NCBI GenBank assembly: GCA_020723365.1
Contig: DYJB01000093.1
Coordinates: forward strand, 4,293-10,067
Direction of reading: 5' to 3'
Origin: Candidatus Aquidulcis sp.
GTDB lineage: Bacteria; Chloroflexota; Anaerolineae; Anaerolineales; E44-bin32
Length of the DNA: 5,775 nt
In this document: piece by piece, positions 5,033-5,775 of the stretch
How the letters are laid out: every line of letters begins with the position of its first letter
Position numbering within the stretch: the stretch's first letter is position 1
Made by a program: the position numbers and the translations under genes
Notes under the pieces: generated by a model
Seen by the model: the letters and a program-made list of their open reading frames with translations, nothing else
What the model was told of the DNA's origin: nothing
Databases searched by the model: none

Positions 5033-5775
5033 ATGAGCACCCCCACGGCCACCCCCGTTCTCAACGTCGAACGGCTGCGCGCCGAGTTCCCCGTGCTGGG
5101 ACGCGAGGTGCGTCCCGGCGTGCCTTTGGTCTACCTGGATTCGGCCGCCACGTCACAGAAGCCGCGCGTGGTGCTCGAGGCCATGACGGCCTTCTATGAG
5201 CGGCACAACGCCAACATCCACCGCGGCATCCATCGCCTGGCGGAGGAGGCGACCGAGGCCTACGAGGCGGCGCGAGCGCGTCTGGCCGCCTTCATCGGCG
5301 CCCCCGACCCGGCCGAGCTGGTCTTCACGCGCAACGCCACCGAGTCCATCAACCTGGTGGCCTGTTCCTGGGGCCGCTCACAGCTCAAGGCCGGCGATCT
5401 CGTCGTATTGACCGAGATGGAGCATCACGCCAACCTGGTCCCCTGGCAGATGCTGGCGGCCGAGCGGGGCATCGAGCTGGCGTTCATCCCGGTGACCGAC
5501 GAGGGCCGCCTGGACCCGGCCGGTTTCCATGCCCTGCTGGAGCGCCGACCGCGCTTGGTGGCCTTCACCGCCATGTCGAACATGCTGGGGACGATCACGC
5601 CGGCGGAGCGGATGACGGCCGAGGCCCACGCCGCCGGGGCCCGCGTGCTGATCGACGCGGCGCAGTCCGTCCCGCACCTACCGACCGACGTCGGCGCGCT
5701 GGGCGCCGACTTCCTGGTGTTCTCCGGCCACAAGATGTGCGGGCCGACAGGCATCGGCGTGCTCTACGCCCGGCG
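5033..5775 (+). CDS. sufS: SufS-type cysteine desulfurase (partial, C-terminus outside window)
   Basis: The first 247 codons are visible of a protein normally about 405-420 aa. This PLP-dependent class V aminotransferase-fold enzyme converts cysteine to alanine and supplies persulfide sulfur to the SufBCD scaffold. Visible features are VERLRAEFPVL and YLDSAATSQKP at the N-terminus, NIHRGIHRLAEEAT, RNATESINLVA, His131-His132 in MEHHANLVPW (one stacks on PLP), Asp208 and Gln211 in IDAAQS (cofactor contacts), and the Schiff-base Lys234 in SGHKMCGPTGIGVLY. HKMCGPTGIG and the HHANLVPWQ form point to the SufS/group II branch rather than IscS/NifS. The catalytic cysteine lies beyond the window and cannot be checked. 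ATG 5033 is the only sensible start; its ribosome site is weak (AGGG almost touching the ATG), so coupling to the upstream gene is likely. Confidence 0.95.
   Translation, partial: MSTPTATPVLNVERLRAEFPVLGREVRPGVPLVYLDSAATSQKPRVVLEAMTAFYERHNANIHRGIHRLAEEATEAYEAARARLAAFIGAPDPAELVFTRNATESINLVACSWGRSQLKAGDLVVLTEMEHHANLVPWQMLAAERGIELAFIPVTDEGRLDPAGFHALLERRPRLVAFTAMSNMLGTITPAERMTAEAHAAGARVLIDAAQSVPHLPTDVGALGADFLVFSGHKMCGPTGIGVLYAR

Overview
This is a GC-rich bacterial chromosomal window holding most of a SUF iron-sulfur cluster assembly locus. It has two divergent transcription units around one promoter region at about 920-1087. The order sufR-sufT divergent from sufC-sufB-sufD-x-sufS, the high GC and the short SufB without extra N-terminal sequence suggest Chloroflexota (Anaerolineae-like) or another high-GC, non-proteobacterial lineage. 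That assignment is an inference from gene order and sequence style; there is no rRNA or marker gene to confirm it.

Leftward arm (1-919, minus strand). A SufR-type winged-helix regulator with a C-terminal cysteine set is followed, with a 4-base ATGA stop/start overlap, by a DUF59/MIP18-type assembly factor (SufT-like). The latter runs off the left edge.

Control region (about 920-1087). A near-consensus housekeeping promoter (TTGACA, 17 bp, TATACT) drives the rightward operon. Its predicted leader is only about 23 nt and ends in a strong AGGAGG. A 7-bp tandem repeat and a 6-bp dyad lie around the start of transcription, and an AT-rich stretch lies upstream. A weaker extended -10 promoter candidate faces left toward sufR.

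Rightward arm (1088-5775, plus strand). sufC (ATPase), sufB and sufD (scaffold) are followed by a 100-residue gene of unknown function and then sufS (cysteine desulfurase), cut by the right edge. All gaps are short (2-50 nt) and all genes point the same way, so they probably form one operon. SufS takes sulfur from cysteine, SufBC2D assembles the cluster, SufT probably helps mature or deliver clusters, and SufR probably senses cluster status and represses the locus. No sulfur-transfer partner (sufU or sufE) is visible; it may lie beyond the right edge.

The one component I cannot assign to a known SUF role is the small protein at 4711-5013. It is the best candidate in the window for something undescribed. 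I saw no RNA genes, mobile elements, CRISPR arrays or phage features.
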